A stretch of 64,000 nucleotides of DNA from Vibrio penaeicida. Lineage in GTDB: Bacteria; Pseudomonadota; Gammaproteobacteria; Enterobacterales; Vibrionaceae. Shown in pieces: positions 7,965-16,359 of this stretch (its first letter is position 1; every line of letters begins with the position of its first letter). The stretch is taken from contig NZ_BFAQ01000022.1 in the NCBI RefSeq assembly GCF_002933855.1, positions 1 through 64,000 on the forward strand, given 5' to 3'. Below the pieces are notes generated by a model that did no database searches, was not told where the DNA came from, and saw only the letters and a list, made by a program, of their open reading frames with translations. A program made the translations under genes and the position numbers.

Positions 7965-8702
7965 TTACATCTCGAATCGAGGAGCGAGGGTGACAGAGTC
8001 GTCTGATTGGAATATTGCGTTATCCACATTGATACCATAAAGATCAGTCAGGTTTCTCGACGTTAGGATCTCGGTGGTTCGCCCATACAGATAGTTATCT
8101 TGACCGCTCATTAGCAAAACATGAGATGCCGTTTCGAGGGCATGCTGAGGCATATGCGTGCTGTACACTATGGTCATTCTCATCTGATTATTGAGTAAAC
8201 GAATTTTGCTCAACACAATAGCTTGGTTGTGATAATCCAAAGCAGAGCAAGGCTCGTCCAAGATTAAAATATCGCATTCAGACGTTAATGCCTGAGCAAT
8301 CATGACCAATTGCTTTTGCCCACCACTCAGCTGATTGAAGTTTCGCTCGTGAAGGTGATGAATTTGCATCATCTCTAGATATTGATGGGCTAATTCAAAA
8401 TCTTGCCTACTGGGAGATCCTGTTAAGCCGAGATATCTCGCCCGCCCCATCAGTACAATATCTAACACCGAATAACTAAAAGGCATGTCAAAAAGTTGAG
8501 GCACGTAACCAATAACGCCAGAACGACTCACTTCACCAGATACTGGCGTATTGTTGCCAATCAGTGCATTCAATAGTGTGGTTTTTCCTACGCCATTCGC
8601 GCCCATTATGGCTAGAACATCTCCTTTGTTGATATTGAAATCATAATCTCGGAGGATGATGTTCTCTCCGGCTCTTAAAGCGAGGTTATGCAGGCTAATC
8701 AT
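7965..8702 (-). CDS. ABC importer ATP-binding protein, FecE/FepC type
   Basis: Cytoplasmic ATPase of 245 aa for a siderophore- or cobalamin-type importer. Walker A GANGVGKTT is near 33, the signature LSGGQKQ near 125 and Walker B ILILDEPCSALD near 145, followed by the switch histidine in YSTHM. ATG 8702 is chosen because the protein then begins MISLHNLALRAG, as family members do. A longer frame to 8759 reads through the end of the permease gene. It overlaps the permease stop by eight bases (ATGATTAG), typical of an importer operon. Confidence 0.92.
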   Translation of the reverse strand: MISLHNLALRAGENIILRDYDFNINKGDVLAIMGANGVGKTTLLNALIGNNTPVSGEVSRSGVIGYVPQLFDMPFSYSVLDIVLMGRARYLGLTGSPSRQDFELAHQYLEMMQIHHLHERNFNQLSGGQKQLVMIAQALTSECDILILDEPCSALDYHNQAIVLSKIRLLNNQMRMTIVYSTHMPQHALETASHVLLMSGQDNYLYGRTTEILTSRNLTDLYGINVDNAIFQSDDSVTLAPRFEM

Positions 8703-9738
8703 TGTTCCACCCACTGCTTGAATGTGCTTTACGCAATATAAAGGCGAAAAGAGGAACACCGATTAATGATGTCATGATCCCAATAGGAATTTCCGCATCG
8801 GAAACCGTTCGCGCTGTATTGTCGATAATCAGCATGAAAATCGCGCCAATTAGGGCTGAAATGGGTATCAATCGAACATGATTGGCTCCAGCTAAGAATC
8901 TCGCAATATGAGGGATGATTAAGCCCACCCAGCCTATTGCACCGGCGGTCGCAACTACTCCGGACGAGATAACTGCCATCGCGACTAGAATGATCCACCT
9001 AATCTTATTGAATGGAGAGCCAAGGGCTTTTGCTCTTTCTTCCCCCATCGAAATGATGTTCATCTGAAAGCGAAGCATGTAAATCATAATTGAGGCTGGG
9101 ATGACTGTAATGGCAAGCAACGCTAACGAGTCATAACCGACGGACGCGATGCTTCCCATTAACCAATAGGTAATGGAAGGTAACTTGGAAAACGGATCCG
9201 CCAACAGTTTAATGATGGATATTGCTGCACCAAAAAACGTAGAGATGATCACGCCAACAAGAACAAGCGAGAGAATAGATGTTCTGCCATTCACTCTTGC
9301 CAATAACATCACAGCGAATACGCTCATCATTCCAAATACGAAAGCAAGTAAGAGAGTGATGAAGGTATTTTCAAATAAGAGGATCGCCAGAGTGCCACCA
9401 AATGCAGCGCCTGATGTTACTCCTATAATACTGGAATCGACCAATGGATTTCTAAACAGCCCTTGAGCCGCCACACCGGACACAGAGAGCCCAATTCCGA
9501 TAAGCACCGCAGCTAGGATTCTGGGCATGCGAATCAGTTCTACAATCCGCTGCTCAATAGGTGACCAATCAATGTCGTTGGCAGGAATAAGGTTGTCCAC
9601 AAGAATCATCATTACTTTCGACAAGCTGATCTCGTAGCGACCAAGCGTTGCTGAATATAGGGTTAAAAAGAATAAAACGATAATCAAAGCGTAAATCGCT
9701 TTATCTCTTGTTACCTGATAGTTAGCAGTTACATGCAT
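8695..9738 (-). CDS. ABC importer permease, FecCD/BtuC family
   Basis: Inner membrane permease of 347 aa with about ten membrane helices, from LIIVLFFLTLYSATLG at the N-terminus to GVPLFAFILRKA at the C-terminus. The family motif GxxAAxxG-like cytoplasmic loop is visible in GAIGWVGLIIPHIARFL (near 265-281), which contacts the ATPase. As only one permease gene is present, it probably works as a homodimer. The start shares one base with the binding-protein stop (TAATG). Confidence 0.93.
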   Translation of the reverse strand: MHVTANYQVTRDKAIYALIIVLFFLTLYSATLGRYEISLSKVMMILVDNLIPANDIDWSPIEQRIVELIRMPRILAAVLIGIGLSVSGVAAQGLFRNPLVDSSIIGVTSGAAFGGTLAILLFENTFITLLLAFVFGMMSVFAVMLLARVNGRTSILSLVLVGVIISTFFGAAISIIKLLADPFSKLPSITYWLMGSIASVGYDSLALLAITVIPASIMIYMLRFQMNIISMGEERAKALGSPFNKIRWIILVAMAVISSGVVATAGAIGWVGLIIPHIARFLAGANHVRLIPISALIGAIFMLIIDNTARTVSDAEIPIGIMTSLIGVPLFAFILRKAHSSSGWNND

Positions 9739-10799
9739 TACTTAAGACCAAATTTTGTTTCGTATCCGCTACTTACTTTATTCTGATCCATTTGCATGAT
9801 TTGCGTGTATTGCTCTTCTGTAATGTCCACACCGTAAATGGTCTTGTATGCATTTCTTACTTTATTCGAAAACTCGGAGGCTTTGAATTCGTTCGGATGG
9901 GCAATTTGAGCAAGCCATTGCATTGTTAGGTAGGCTTCAGAAGCATCTGGAGAGCGATTGAACAAAGGTACTTTGTAGACCTGCTTTTTCTGAATCGCGT
10001 CGATATCCGCAAGTAACTCGTTTGAGTAGAAATCTTTTGGTGTTAATTCTTCAGCCCAAGCTGGAATTACAATGACGGATGGATTCCAAATATACATTTG
10101 CTCAAGGTTTATGGTTTTCCACCATTCCGCACTGTCGTCATGACCAACATTGTTAACGCCTGCGATTCTGTGGTCGGTAGAGTTGTTTGCAACAATTCGA
10201 ATATCTTGCCCCAACTTGTCAATTTCGATCATACTTGGGTAGGCTTTTTCGGTTACCGAGCTCAGCGTATCTTTGAGGTCTTTGTTCGAATTCCGAGCAA
10301 TATCAATGATCATGTTTGCACGCTCTACTTGCCCAGAAATTTCCCCAGACATTCTTACCGTATTTTCTCTATCGGTATTGCTGCAGCAACCCCATGTTGC
10401 GACGGTTAAACCAACTCGTTCAAGTGGTTCACTTAGCTTTGGATCGTATTCCCACTGGAAAATGATGTCTGGGTTATTTTTCAGGATAGCTTCGACATTA
10501 GGTACAAATTTATCTTTAGCAGCGTCAGCTTGAACGGTTTTGAAGTGTGGGAAAAACTCAGAATACAGACCGTTATTGATGCTCTTTTGAGATTTTTCTG
10601 TGATGTTGATAATGGTTTGTGGCTGTAAAGTAACAGCGCTGTAAATGATAGGGGCTGAACTTGCGATGGCGACTACTCTTTCTGGAGAGTTATCAAGCGT
10701 AATTTCTTTCCCGCGGCTGTCTTTAAACATAACTTCCGCATTGGTCGTACCAGAAGCAAGTAATGCAGTTGAAATGGCTAATACAGTATATTTTTTCAT
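9738..10799 (-). CDS. Periplasmic binding protein of iron-type ABC importer
   Basis: Ligand-binding protein of 353 aa, with a signal peptide MKKYTVLAISTALLASGTTNA. The fold is of the FepB/BtuF class (PeripBP_2): SPERVVAIASSAP near 38-50, NNPDIIFQWE near 108 and WNPSVIVIPAWAEEL near 235. The adjacent cysteines in TWGCCSNT are unusual. It is the first gene of the operon, directly behind a near-perfect Fur box, so iron-regulated uptake of an Fe(III) chelate or haem-like compound is likely. The exact ligand cannot be read from the sequence. Confidence 0.88.
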   Translation of the reverse strand: MKKYTVLAISTALLASGTTNAEVMFKDSRGKEITLDNSPERVVAIASSAPIIYSAVTLQPQTIINITEKSQKSINNGLYSEFFPHFKTVQADAAKDKFVPNVEAILKNNPDIIFQWEYDPKLSEPLERVGLTVATWGCCSNTDRENTVRMSGEISGQVERANMIIDIARNSNKDLKDTLSSVTEKAYPSMIEIDKLGQDIRIVANNSTDHRIAGVNNVGHDDSAEWWKTINLEQMYIWNPSVIVIPAWAEELTPKDFYSNELLADIDAIQKKQVYKVPLFNRSPDASEAYLTMQWLAQIAHPNEFKASEFSNKVRNAYKTIYGVDITEEQYTQIMQMDQNKVSSGYETKFGLK

Positions 10800-10842
10800 T
10801 ATTTTATTCCGTTAGTGTAACTGCCAAAAACACTAACAGAAA

Positions 10843-10857
10843 TGATAACTATTATCA
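10843..10857 (-). promoter_or_regulatory. Fur box before the ABC importer operon
   Basis: TGATAAC-T-ATTATCA matches the 7-1-7 Fur consensus with a single mismatch, 44 bases before the binding-protein start. It predicts repression by iron-loaded Fur. Confidence 0.85.
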
Positions 10858-10971
10858 ATAAACTCAATAAGGGATTTTAAAAAAGATAAATGTAGAGGAA
10901 AACGCTGGAATATAAATGGACTTGGAGCGTGGTGACTGCCTTAAAAACTTCTTCAAGGAAGTTAGAAAATA

Positions 10972-11769
10972 CTAGCGCCAAAAGAATAAGCTAAATGACG
11001 TGCAACCTGAGATAACAACTAATGTGGCGGTCAAACCATACTGAACTTGCGGTTTGATAATGTGCTTGGATAGTGTGGGTGCCACCATAAAATTATGCCC
11101 TCCCCAATCTCTGTCTTTCATGTGAAAACATAAGCTTAGGAACATCAAATGGCTAGAGGTGACAATTCGAGCATGGAAGAAATCGTCTGCGTAAATGGCG
11201 ATAGCAATCGAAGCTGTTTGGGTGATAAGTAAGGTGAGCTTAGGGAGCACCCACTTATATTCCACGAGTAACATCTGCAGTACCCATGCGCAGTAAAGTA
11301 CGATGAGCTGCCAAGGCACACTTGTACCAAAAAGTATGATAGAACCGCTCTCATTCAGGTATGTTTCTTTTCCGCTAGCGAGCCAGAGGTAGATGGATAT
11401 GGCGAGATACGCCGACAAGAAAAACGAAGAATGAGCTTGCTTTTTCCACTGCACATACAAAAAGCCAACAGTATGGGCAATGATGAATACTTTCATGCCG
11501 ATGTCGAAACTACCTAAACCAATAATTTCTGTTAATAGCAAAAAGCAGAGTACGTTAAAGCTGGTTTCTAGCAAGAAAATACGTTTGAGTTCACGTGCAT
11601 TGTTGACGGGCTTTACGAATGACCAAAATAAAACTGGTAGTGCGAGCGTGAGAAAAAAACCTACCCACACTGAGCTTTCTACAAGCGTGTAAAACCCTTG
11701 CGCGTAAGCTAGGCAAAACATCAAGAAAAATAGTGATGATATAGGTGGGTAGTAGCGGCTGTTTGTCAT
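10972..11769 (-). CDS. Unknown multi-pass inner membrane protein
   Basis: Not recognised. About seven or eight hydrophobic helices are visible, including LFFLMFCLAYAQGFYTLV, VFIIAHTVGFLYV and LTLLITQTASIAIAIYA, with short loops and no known catalytic motif. ATG 11769 gives MTNSRYYPPISSLFF just before the first helix (265 aa). The frame is open to a TTG at 11859, adding a basic segment, and neither start has a good ribosome-binding site. The gene sits alone between the Fur-regulated importer and the cyo operon on the same strand. Confidence 0.6.
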   Translation of the reverse strand: MTNSRYYPPISSLFFLMFCLAYAQGFYTLVESSVWVGFFLTLALPVLFWSFVKPVNNARELKRIFLLETSFNVLCFLLLTEIIGLGSFDIGMKVFIIAHTVGFLYVQWKKQAHSSFFLSAYLAISIYLWLASGKETYLNESGSIILFGTSVPWQLIVLYCAWVLQMLLVEYKWVLPKLTLLITQTASIAIAIYADDFFHARIVTSSHLMFLSLCFHMKDRDWGGHNFMVAPTLSKHIIKPQVQYGLTATLVVISGCTSFSLFFWR

Positions 11770-12114
11770 ATTTTGGGATTGAAGTTTCGCTTTTGATTCC
11801 AATGTATCGATATAAATCTTTGTTCTTTCTATGCGTTTTCCGCCGCGACGGATACACAATATCGCGTTTTCTGTTCCAGCTTAATGTCGGATATGTGCTA
11901 GCTCAAGATCGATGAGAATCGAGGGCTATTCACACGACTTTACTTTTCTAGCATTTCAGCAAAGCGGAGAAGTGTAGCTGAAAGCTGACACTAAATATAC
12001 AGTCAAATTTGTTGCCATTGATACTCGAAGAAATTACTAATAAATCTAGTCATTAAATTTATTTCAAAGCTCAAATGTGGCCAATATTTTGTTATTCGTT
12101 GTTTATATCGCGTT

Positions 12115-12142
12115 AAAAAGCCAGAAACAGAGTTCTGGCTTT
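12115..12142 (-). terminator. Rho-independent terminator, minus strand
   Basis: A ten-base-pair stem AAAGCCAGAA/TTCTGGCTTT with a six-base loop; on the minus strand the stem runs into TTTTTAACG. No annotated gene lies immediately upstream on that strand. Confidence 0.75.
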
Positions 12143-12260
12143 GGGTGGGGTATAACCCCAGATTGATTAAGGAGTTGAAGGGAAAGTAGGGGACTTTCAT
12201 TCCATTCGGGAATGTTCCCAACTCAAGTATTATCGGCTTCAACAATCACTTCTTCAATAC
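12115..12260 (-). ncRNA. Candidate small RNA ending in a terminator
   Basis: Read on the minus strand, several short hairpins occur in a row: GGGAACATTCCC, ATTCCCGAATGGAAT and GGGGTTATACCCC. They are followed by AAAGCCAGAA/TTCTGGCTTT (12117-12126 with 12133-12142) and a five-U run. The open frame across it (12003-12245) does not look like a protein. The 5' end is approximate and no clear promoter was identified. Confidence 0.35.
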
Positions 12261-12708
12261 AGCTAAAACTTGTAATTCTGTGGGATATTGACCTTGGCGG
12301 TATAAATCTCAACCTTGAACCTAATATTTACATATAAAAACAACAAGATAGAGTGATTTTGATGTGAATAGGTTTACTTTAGATATATTGCTTTGTTTTT
12401 CAATAGTTTGAAAGCGATCCAGAAACTCTATTGCGTAAATAAGCTAAAAACATACAGTTAAGGAATTAAATTCTTATAAATCAATAACATAAAGACCTTT
12501 TGCCTGACTTCCTTTCTGTCATGATAACGTGGTTAACCAATTGATATTAAAGAAAATAAGGAAAATCTAAATAGGTGATCTCTTACGTGTAGGGAAGACA
12601 TAGGAGCTTGCAAAGTGACGTGCGAACTTGATGTGAAAGGTTTATAACTCTGATTGAATCTAATGGTATGTTTTAAAAGACTTATTTTGAATGTAAGCAG
12701 AAGGAAAG

Positions 12709-12750
12709 TTTACAGAGCTATAAGATTAATTGTGCTTAGAGCTCTGTAAA
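12709..12750 (-). repeat. 11-bp inverted repeat after the cyo operon
   Basis: TTTACAGAGCT (12709-12719) pairs perfectly with AGCTCTGTAAA (12740-12750) around a 20-base loop, 24 bases beyond the last gene of the operon. There is no proper T-run, so it may protect the mRNA end or act as a weak terminator. Confidence 0.55.
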
Positions 12751-12773
12751 GGGAAGATGCGTTTGCCTTTGGC

Positions 12774-13277
12774 TTAGTTTTCCACCAGTTGTCGAGTGGT
12801 GACTAAGCACAGTGTTGTAAATTGATCGGTTAGAAATGCTTGTTTCCCAGCAACTCGTTTACTGTTGAGTACTAGTGTTCTATCTGTGAGCTTACCTTGG
12901 AAGTCCCACTTACTAAACGCTTCGTGACGCGCATCTGCGCAAGGCGTTTGTAATACATAGCTTTCGGTTACCGATGTATCACAGGTGCCGTTGGCATTTT
13001 TTATGCCGTGGAACGTCACGTGGCTGTCTCTATCGCGGTAGTTGGTCACTGCCAAAGCATTGAACAAATGTATATCGGTAGAATCGTTTTTGTATGCAAG
13101 CATACGGTGTGGGTTCTTTTTCAAACTGGAGCGCGCAAGTTCTCGCAATTCTTCTGCACATGGTAGAGCTTGCTCGGTTGCAATGATGTCCATTGATGTC
13201 GTCACAGGTGCTTCTTCTGCAACGAGAGCAGGGGAAAACACGAGCGATCCAGAAAGCAGAACTAACGTAGGTTTCAT
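12774..13277 (-). CDS. Unknown periplasmic protein at the end of the cyo operon
   Basis: Not recognised. The 167-aa product has a signal peptide (MKPTLVLLSGSLVFSPALVA) and four cysteines in the mature part (near 39, 109, 122 and 156), which could form two disulfides in the periplasm. It lies 33 bases after the PCu(A)C gene on the same strand, so it probably belongs to the oxidase operon. No metal-binding motif of a known copper chaperone is seen; any role in oxidase maturation is inference. Confidence 0.65.
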   Translation of the reverse strand: MKPTLVLLSGSLVFSPALVAEEAPVTTSMDIIATEQALPCAEELRELARSSLKKNPHRMLAYKNDSTDIHLFNALAVTNYRDRDSHVTFHGIKNANGTCDTSVTESYVLQTPCADARHEAFSKWDFQGKLTDRTLVLNSKRVAGKQAFLTDQFTTLCLVTTRQLVEN

Positions 13278-13310
13278 GCATGCTCCTTGGTATTCAGATG
13301 TATCTTCAAA

Positions 13311-13817
13311 CTATTTTGCTTTGACAGCCATAACAGGAAAGTCGAGAGTATAGCGCTCTCCGTTATCACGTATCAATGTGACTTTTATGGTTTCACCCGC
13401 TTTAAAACGCTGAGTTAATCCCATTAGCATTAAGTGATATCCGTTGGGTTCTAACTTGAAAGTCTCGTCAGGTTTGACTTCAATTACCTCTATTTTTCGC
13501 ATTGCCATTCGGCTGTCGCGTAAGAACATACGGTGAAATTCAGTATGCTTCGCAGCATCGGTCTCGACGTGCGTAAAGCGAATTGTATCTGCACCTTTGT
13601 TTGTGATGTTCAGATAACCGGATGTCACTTTAATGCCTGGAATTGTGGCTTTGATTCGAGCGTAATCGACGTAAGCCTTGTCCGTTAAGCGCTGAACTTC
13701 ACTCGATGGTAAAGGATCCGGCTGATAGAAAGGCTTTTTGGTTTTTTCGTAGTAGGCGACGGAAAAAGCCAGCAAAAATGCGATAAAACACACAATGCCA
13801 ATTTTGGCTAATTTCAT
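13311..13817 (-). CDS. PCu(A)C-family periplasmic copper chaperone
   Basis: Membrane-anchored or secreted chaperone of 168 aa that binds Cu(I) and passes it to haem-copper oxidases or Sco. After an N-terminal hydrophobic segment (residues 5-22), the family copper motif H-x-M...M...H-x-M is visible: HRM near 95-97, MAM near 104-106 and HLM near 128-130, followed by LMGL. The gene overlaps the sco gene by four bases. Its place in an operon for a quinol oxidase without a CuA centre implies that it serves CuB loading, which is inference. Confidence 0.88.
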   Translation of the reverse strand: MKLAKIGIVCFIAFLLAFSVAYYEKTKKPFYQPDPLPSSEVQRLTDKAYVDYARIKATIPGIKVTSGYLNITNKGADTIRFTHVETDAAKHTEFHRMFLRDSRMAMRKIEVIEVKPDETFKLEPNGYHLMLMGLTQRFKAGETIKVTLIRDNGERYTLDFPVMAVKAK

Positions 13818-14446
13818 GAAGCATTTCCGGTATTTGAATTGTACTCTTCCAGCGCTCGCTCAATACGAGCTGCCAGCTCTATAGGAGTGGTGCTGTGGCT
13901 TAGAGAGTCAACAAGCTGACCGTTCGGGTCAATGATGTAAAACCGGGAAGCGTGATCTACTGTATAGGCAAGTTCAGACGAAGACATATCAACCAGATCA
14001 ATGTAAACACCGTATTGATCCGTAATGGCTTGAATTTCTTCTTCTGTACCGGTTAAACCCAAAATTTGTTTGTCGAAGTACTGTGCAAACTCATTAATTG
14101 ATTCTAAGTCGTCTCGCTCTGGATCAACGCTAACAAAGAACCCTTGAGTTTTATCGTATATCTCTTCAGATAGATATTTGAACGATGCAGACATTACCCC
14201 CATTGATGAAGGGCAAACTTCGGCACAATTTAGGTAACCAAAGTATAAAACAACGACTTTGTCTTTGTATTCGTCAAGGTCGACAGAGCCGCTAGCACTG
14301 TTTAAGTGAAATTTTCCACCTAAGTCTTTGAACTGGCGAGGCTTCTCTCCTATAGGGAGCGTTGTATTGTCCACATAGAGTGCAAGAATACCTGCCAGAG
14401 CAAGGACACCCAATGCTAAAACTATCTTCACTGGGTTTCGAATCAT
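13814..14446 (-). CDS. SCO1/SenC-family copper chaperone
   Basis: Thioredoxin-fold protein of 210 aa held by an N-terminal membrane segment (residues 8-25) with its domain in the periplasm. The copper ligands of the family are present: Cys74 and Cys78 in NCAEVCPSS and His165 in TVDHASRFYI. Sco proteins deliver copper to, or reduce thiols of, terminal oxidases. It follows cyoE with a one-base stop/start overlap and overlaps the PCu(A)C gene, so it is co-translated with oxidase assembly genes. Confidence 0.92.
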   Translation of the reverse strand: MIRNPVKIVLALGVLALAGILALYVDNTTLPIGEKPRQFKDLGGKFHLNSASGSVDLDEYKDKVVVLYFGYLNCAEVCPSSMGVMSASFKYLSEEIYDKTQGFFVSVDPERDDLESINEFAQYFDKQILGLTGTEEEIQAITDQYGVYIDLVDMSSSELAYTVDHASRFYIIDPNGQLVDSLSHSTTPIELAARIERALEEYNSNTGNAS

Positions 14447-15360
14447 TAGATGAATTCCTTGAGTTGAAGTATGTTCACCGATGCTTGTTGAGTTTCATGG
14501 ATTTCTGACGGAGAGAAGTCGATAGAAATCAAAATGCAGAACACCATAATACAAACGATAGAGAACAGCATTTGTTGCTTACCCCATTGCTCGGTTGGCA
14601 TTTTTTGAAAACTCACTTTTGCTAAGTACAACCAGTACATGCTGACCAGACCCATACCTAACGCATACCAGCTACCAGCGTAACCTAAGTAAGTTAGTGC
14701 TAAAGAAGCGATGGCAAAAGCAACGATATAACCCATGATGTGGGTACGTGCTTTATCTACGCCCTCTTTAATCGGCAATACAGGAATCGACGCCGCTTTG
14801 TAATCGTCAAAGCGATAAATGGCGATCGCGTATGAATGCGGTATCTGCCAAATACAAAAGGTAAGGAATACAATTGCAGCACCAAGATCCAATTGGTTGG
14901 TTACCGCGCAATACCCAATGACCGGAGGACAAGCACCAGACAAGCCACCAATTAGCGTTCCGTGTACAGAGTGTCGTTTGTAGTAAAGGCTGTAAAAGCC
15001 GACGTACACAACGAACCCTAGAACACCAAACCAGAAAGCGACCATAGAGGTGAAGAAAAATAGAGTAGAAAACCCTGCAATACCCAGAATAGTAGCCCAA
15101 GCTAATGCATGGGACACTGGGACGACTTTTTGTACCAGCTCACGTTGGCAAGTGCGTTTCATTTTGGCATCGATGTCTTTATCGATGAAGTTATTGAAAA
15201 CGCAGCCTGACGCAACGATGAACGTAGTGCCTAAACACACGGCAAGGAAAAGGGACCAGTCAATCTGGCCTTGAGAGGCCAGAAAGAAGCCACCAGCCGC
15301 AGCAACTAGGTTGCCGCGGATAATGCCAGGTTTAGTGAGTTGTAAATAGTTCGAAATCAT
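14446..15360 (-). CDS. cyoE: Protohaem IX farnesyltransferase (haem O synthase)
   Basis: Inner membrane UbiA-type prenyltransferase of 304 aa with about nine helices. It converts haem B to haem O using farnesyl diphosphate for insertion into the bo oxidase. The prenyl-diphosphate motif is clear, NNFIDKDIDAKMKRT near 57-71, and a second Asp-rich loop, YRFDDYKAASIPVLP, lies near 182-196. It is the fifth gene of cyoABCDE, starting 13 bases after cyoD ends. Confidence 0.95.
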   Translation of the reverse strand: MISNYLQLTKPGIIRGNLVAAAGGFFLASQGQIDWSLFLAVCLGTTFIVASGCVFNNFIDKDIDAKMKRTCQRELVQKVVPVSHALAWATILGIAGFSTLFFFTSMVAFWFGVLGFVVYVGFYSLYYKRHSVHGTLIGGLSGACPPVIGYCAVTNQLDLGAAIVFLTFCIWQIPHSYAIAIYRFDDYKAASIPVLPIKEGVDKARTHIMGYIVAFAIASLALTYLGYAGSWYALGMGLVSMYWLYLAKVSFQKMPTEQWGKQQMLFSIVCIMVFCILISIDFSPSEIHETQQASVNILQLKEFI

Positions 15361-15372
15361 TATGTATTCCGA

Positions 15373-15711
15373 TTAGTGACCCATCAACATATTGTGGTTC
15401 AGGTGTTCCATAATCCAAAGCGAACCAATTAATATGATGGCAACTAAGACGACAACGAATACTGCCGAGGTAGTGTTCCACATCTGCTCGGAAGAGGTAT
15501 TCATATGCAAGAAGAACACCAGCTGAACCAAAATTTGCGCAACGGCACAGATTAAGATAACACCGATTTTCAACTGTGGAGAGCCTATATCCATCATCAC
15601 CATAGCGAATGGGATCACTGTTAGTAAGACGGAATAAATAAGGCCCATCACATATTCTTTAACGCTGCCATGTGCTTGACCGCCATGACCATGTTCTGCA
15701 GTCTGTGCCAT
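15373..15711 (-). CDS. cyoD: Cytochrome bo quinol oxidase subunit IV
   Basis: Small inner membrane subunit of 112 aa with three helices (YVMGLIYSVLLTVIPFAMV, VILICAVAQILVQLVFFLHM, VFVVVLVAIILIGSLWIM), matching CyoD in length and in the FFLHM motif. It is needed for assembly of the CuB site in the E. coli enzyme. Stop and start are shared with cyoC (one-base overlap). Confidence 0.95.
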   Translation of the reverse strand: MAQTAEHGHGGQAHGSVKEYVMGLIYSVLLTVIPFAMVMMDIGSPQLKIGVILICAVAQILVQLVFFLHMNTSSEQMWNTTSAVFVVVLVAIILIGSLWIMEHLNHNMLMGH

Positions 15712-16343
15712 TACATCACTCCCATTAGATAAACCACACTAAACACACAAATCCAGATAACATCCAGGAAGTGCCAGAACAAGCTTAAGCAAGACAGACG
15801 TGCTTCGTTGTCTTCAGTAAAGCCATCTCGTTTAAAGTGGAAATATAAAACGATCATCCAAATCAAACCAGCGAATACGTGCAAACCGTGTGTTGCTACT
15901 AGTGCGTAGAAAGACGACCAGTAAGCACTGCTGTCAAACGTAGCACCTGCTGCGCTGAAGTGATGGAACTCATAAAGTTCCATAATCAAGAAGCCCAGAC
16001 CCAAAGCAAAGGTTGTCCAAAGCCAGAACCACATGCCTTTCGCATCACGTTCTTTTGCTTTCAGCATACCCATACCGAAGGTGAAACTACTGAGCAGTAG
16101 CAAAGCGGTACCGCCTGCTACAAACCACAGGTTGAATAATTCACTTGGTTCTACAATGCCCGCAAAGCTATTTGAGAAAACAGCAAATGTGGCAAACAAC
16201 GTACCGAATAACAAACAGTCGCTTAGGATATAAATCCAAAAGCCAAAGATTGTGTCACCAGCGTAATCATGGTGGTCATGATCATCGTGACCATGATCGT
16301 TGTGACCACCGTTGTCCAGCACTGATTTATCATGTGCAGTCAT
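15711..16343 (-). CDS. cyoC: Cytochrome bo quinol oxidase subunit III
   Basis: Inner membrane subunit of 210 aa with five predicted helices, corresponding to E. coli CyoC. The block FGFWIYILSDCLLFGTLFA follows an unusually His/Asp-rich N-terminal tail (HNDHGHDDHDHHDYAG, residues 14-29). The tail might bind metal. The helix containing HGLHVFAGLIWM is typical of subunit III. The gene is 16 bases behind cyoB. Confidence 0.95.
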   Translation of the reverse strand: MTAHDKSVLDNGGHNDHGHDDHDHHDYAGDTIFGFWIYILSDCLLFGTLFATFAVFSNSFAGIVEPSELFNLWFVAGGTALLLLSSFTFGMGMLKAKERDAKGMWFWLWTTFALGLGFLIMELYEFHHFSAAGATFDSSAYWSSFYALVATHGLHVFAGLIWMIVLYFHFKRDGFTEDNEARLSCLSLFWHFLDVIWICVFSVVYLMGVM

Positions 16344-16359
16344 ATTATCTCCTAAATCC

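Larger units (their letters stand above)
11770..12773. other. Long gene-poor gap with several hairpins
   Basis: AT-rich DNA without a convincing coding region. It contains a possible minus-strand small RNA ending at a terminator (12115-12260) and an 11-bp dyad near the end of the cyo operon (12709-12750), both listed separately. Nothing else could be supported. Confidence 0.5.

Noticed and set aside
12003..12245. 80-codon minus-strand open frame
   Set aside because: It runs through a terminator stem and several hairpins; a small RNA fits better.
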